Positions 62,981-64,000 of a stretch of DNA of 64,000 nucleotides are shown here, in pieces. Every line of letters starts with the position of its first letter. The first letter of the stretch is position 1. The stretch is from Bradyrhizobium viridifuturi (lineage in GTDB: Bacteria; Pseudomonadota; Alphaproteobacteria; Rhizobiales; Xanthobacteraceae): NCBI RefSeq assembly GCF_001238275.1, contig NZ_LGTB01000032.1, positions 56,766 through 120,765 of the forward strand. The letters are read 5' to 3'. The notes beneath the pieces are model-generated. The model did no database searches. It worked only from the letters and a program-made list of their open reading frames with translations, and was not told where the DNA came from. The position numbers and the translations under genes are program-made.

Positions 62981-63838
62981 CTACGCCAAACTACGATTTA
63001 CGGTGTCCGGGTCGCGGCAGCGCTTCGCCTCGAACCCGGCATCGACAAGGATCCTGGCGAGCTGTTTGCGGGCGTAGAAGATCCGACTCTTTGCGGTGGC
63101 CTGCGGGATGCCGACAATCGTACTGAGCTCGGCGACCGACTTTTCGCGATAGTAAAACAGCTCGATGATTTCGCGATGCGCCGGCGACAGCTTGTCCAGG
63201 CATGCGTACAGGATGCCGCTGGTTTCCTTGCGGTCGAGCGCCGCTTCAGGCGTGTCGCCGGTGTCTACGAAGTCAAGCACGCCGCTTCGATCGATCGTCT
63301 CATGGGTACGCTCGCGCCGCGAGTTGATGGCCTTGAAGCGGGCGATCGAAAGCAGCCACGTCGAAACCCGCGCGCGACTCTCAAACCTGTTCGCAGAACG
63401 CCAAACATCGAGGAAGACCTGGCTGACGAGGTCTTCGATAACGGAGGGGTTGCGGACCAGGCCCCGGATCATGTGCGATACTTTTCCGCGATGGCGGGCG
63501 AACATGATATGCATCGCCGCCTTGTCGCCTTCCGCGACGTTCCTCAGCAACATCTCGTCAGAGACGTCTTCGTGCGTAAAGCGGGGGGCCTGCTTCCGTT
63601 CGCACGAGGCAGGTCGCGAAAGACACGGCGGCTCTGCTGCCGGGTAGACGGCGTAGGCGAGATGCTCTCGGCTGATCGCATCGGTTCCTCCGCTTCGAGG
63701 GCGAGAGGCGTTGTCGACGCGGCTCGGCAAGGGCGCGGTGGTGAGAATCGGCGCAGGCCCGGCCGGCGGAACTGTCCGGGGCCGGCGGCGCAATCGAGCC
63801 GGGTTCTCCGCTTCCTGGCGTCCCTCGATGATCGACAT
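62981..63838 (-). CDS. ECF-type RNA polymerase sigma factor
   Basis: A 285-residue sigma-70 factor. Region 2 (about 120-190) has MFARHRGKVSHMIRGLVRNP, IEDLVSQVFLDVWRSANRFE and STWLLSIARFKAINSRR; region 4 has LDKLSPAHREIIELFYYREK and SVAELSTIVGIPQATAKSRIF. The N-terminal ~105 residues are a low-complexity Pro/Arg tail, unusual for an ECF factor. GGAGG six bases before the ATG fixes the start over a longer frame. No anti-sigma gene is seen in the window, though one could lie beyond it. Confidence 0.9.
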   Translation of the reverse strand: MSIIEGRQEAENPARLRRRPRTVPPAGPAPILTTAPLPSRVDNASRPRSGGTDAISREHLAYAVYPAAEPPCLSRPASCERKQAPRFTHEDVSDEMLLRNVAEGDKAAMHIMFARHRGKVSHMIRGLVRNPSVIEDLVSQVFLDVWRSANRFESRARVSTWLLSIARFKAINSRRERTHETIDRSGVLDFVDTGDTPEAALDRKETSGILYACLDKLSPAHREIIELFYYREKSVAELSTIVGIPQATAKSRIFYARKQLARILVDAGFEAKRCRDPDTVNRSLA

Positions 63839-64000
63839 CGTCACCTCCGTCCAGTTCCGACGAGATGGCGGAAGAGTGCGTCTCATGACCGCGCACGCAC
63901 TATCCTACGCGGGGGTCCTATCCCTAGTCTCCTCGTCTAGGTGAATTAGTCCGAAGGTAGGATGACGCGATAGCATTTCCGCTTTGACCTGAGGGAACGA

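Noticed and set aside
1..64000. CRISPR arrays, transposases or integrases
   Set aside because: No regularly spaced repeats with spacers and no transposase or integrase motifs were seen in any frame.

Overview
The window is high-GC, gene-dense chromosomal DNA. Its gene content, codon usage and repeats look like a Bradyrhizobium-type alphaproteobacterium (Rhizobiales). Support comes from a GAGCATG...CATGCTC palindromic repeat of the kind scattered through Bradyrhizobium/Rhodopseudomonas genomes, many ABC-transporter and aromatic-catabolism genes, FixL/FixJ-like regulators and a 3-hydroxybutyrate/acetoacetate cluster. This genus call is inference; no rRNA or tRNA gene is present to confirm it. 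I see no CRISPR array, transposase, integrase or phage structural gene.

Layout. 1-9 kb: a truncated hypothetical, two nitronate monooxygenase paralogs, a TesB-like thioesterase, a hybrid histidine kinase, an exported alpha/beta hydrolase and an acyl-CoA synthetase. 9-15.2 kb: two hypothetical proteins, then a conflict-system-like group made of a TIR-domain protein facing a three-gene run of patatin-like lipase, SLOG-like protein and deoxyribosyltransferase-like/TPR protein. 15.2-17.4 kb: an O-methyltransferase with a divergent TetR regulator, a tiny membrane protein and a CHAP-like secreted protein. 17.8-30.8 kb: a Tat-exported ThDP enzyme with a cytochrome c, a complete ABC importer with two ATPases, and a dihydroxyacetone kinase of the PTS type with its own HPr, EI and an HTH-like protein. 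30.8-40.8 kb: a MarR gene divergent from an HpaC/HpaB-type flavin monooxygenase operon with a cupin, a complete Liv-type ABC importer, a DUF2848 protein and an amidase. 40.8-45 kb: a TPR/O-GlcNAc-transferase-like protein and a ThrE-type exporter. 45-53.3 kb: a leftward run with two SDRs (one a 3-hydroxybutyrate dehydrogenase), an AhpD-like protein, an EmrAB-type efflux pair, a patatin, acetoacetate decarboxylase and an NDH-2-like flavoprotein. 53.4-64 kb: regulators, namely tandem AraC paralogs, a PAS histidine kinase with two response regulators, a DUF302 protein, a winged-helix/NB-ARC/TPR regulator and an ECF sigma factor.

Functionally, several operons pair uptake with catabolism. The 20-31 kb block joins a sugar/polyol-type ABC importer to PTS-driven phosphorylation of dihydroxyacetone. 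The 31-41 kb block joins aromatic hydroxylation to branched-chain-type uptake and amide/C-C hydrolysis. The 45-53 kb block handles ketone bodies (3-hydroxybutyrate to acetoacetate to acetone) together with membrane efflux.

Quality note: five genes (ThDP enzyme, ABC binding protein, LivH, TPR/OGT, NB-ARC regulator) carry seven single-base deletions between them. All lie in short homopolymers, and restoring one base each gives full-length proteins. This pattern points to sequencing or assembly error more than to true pseudogenes.
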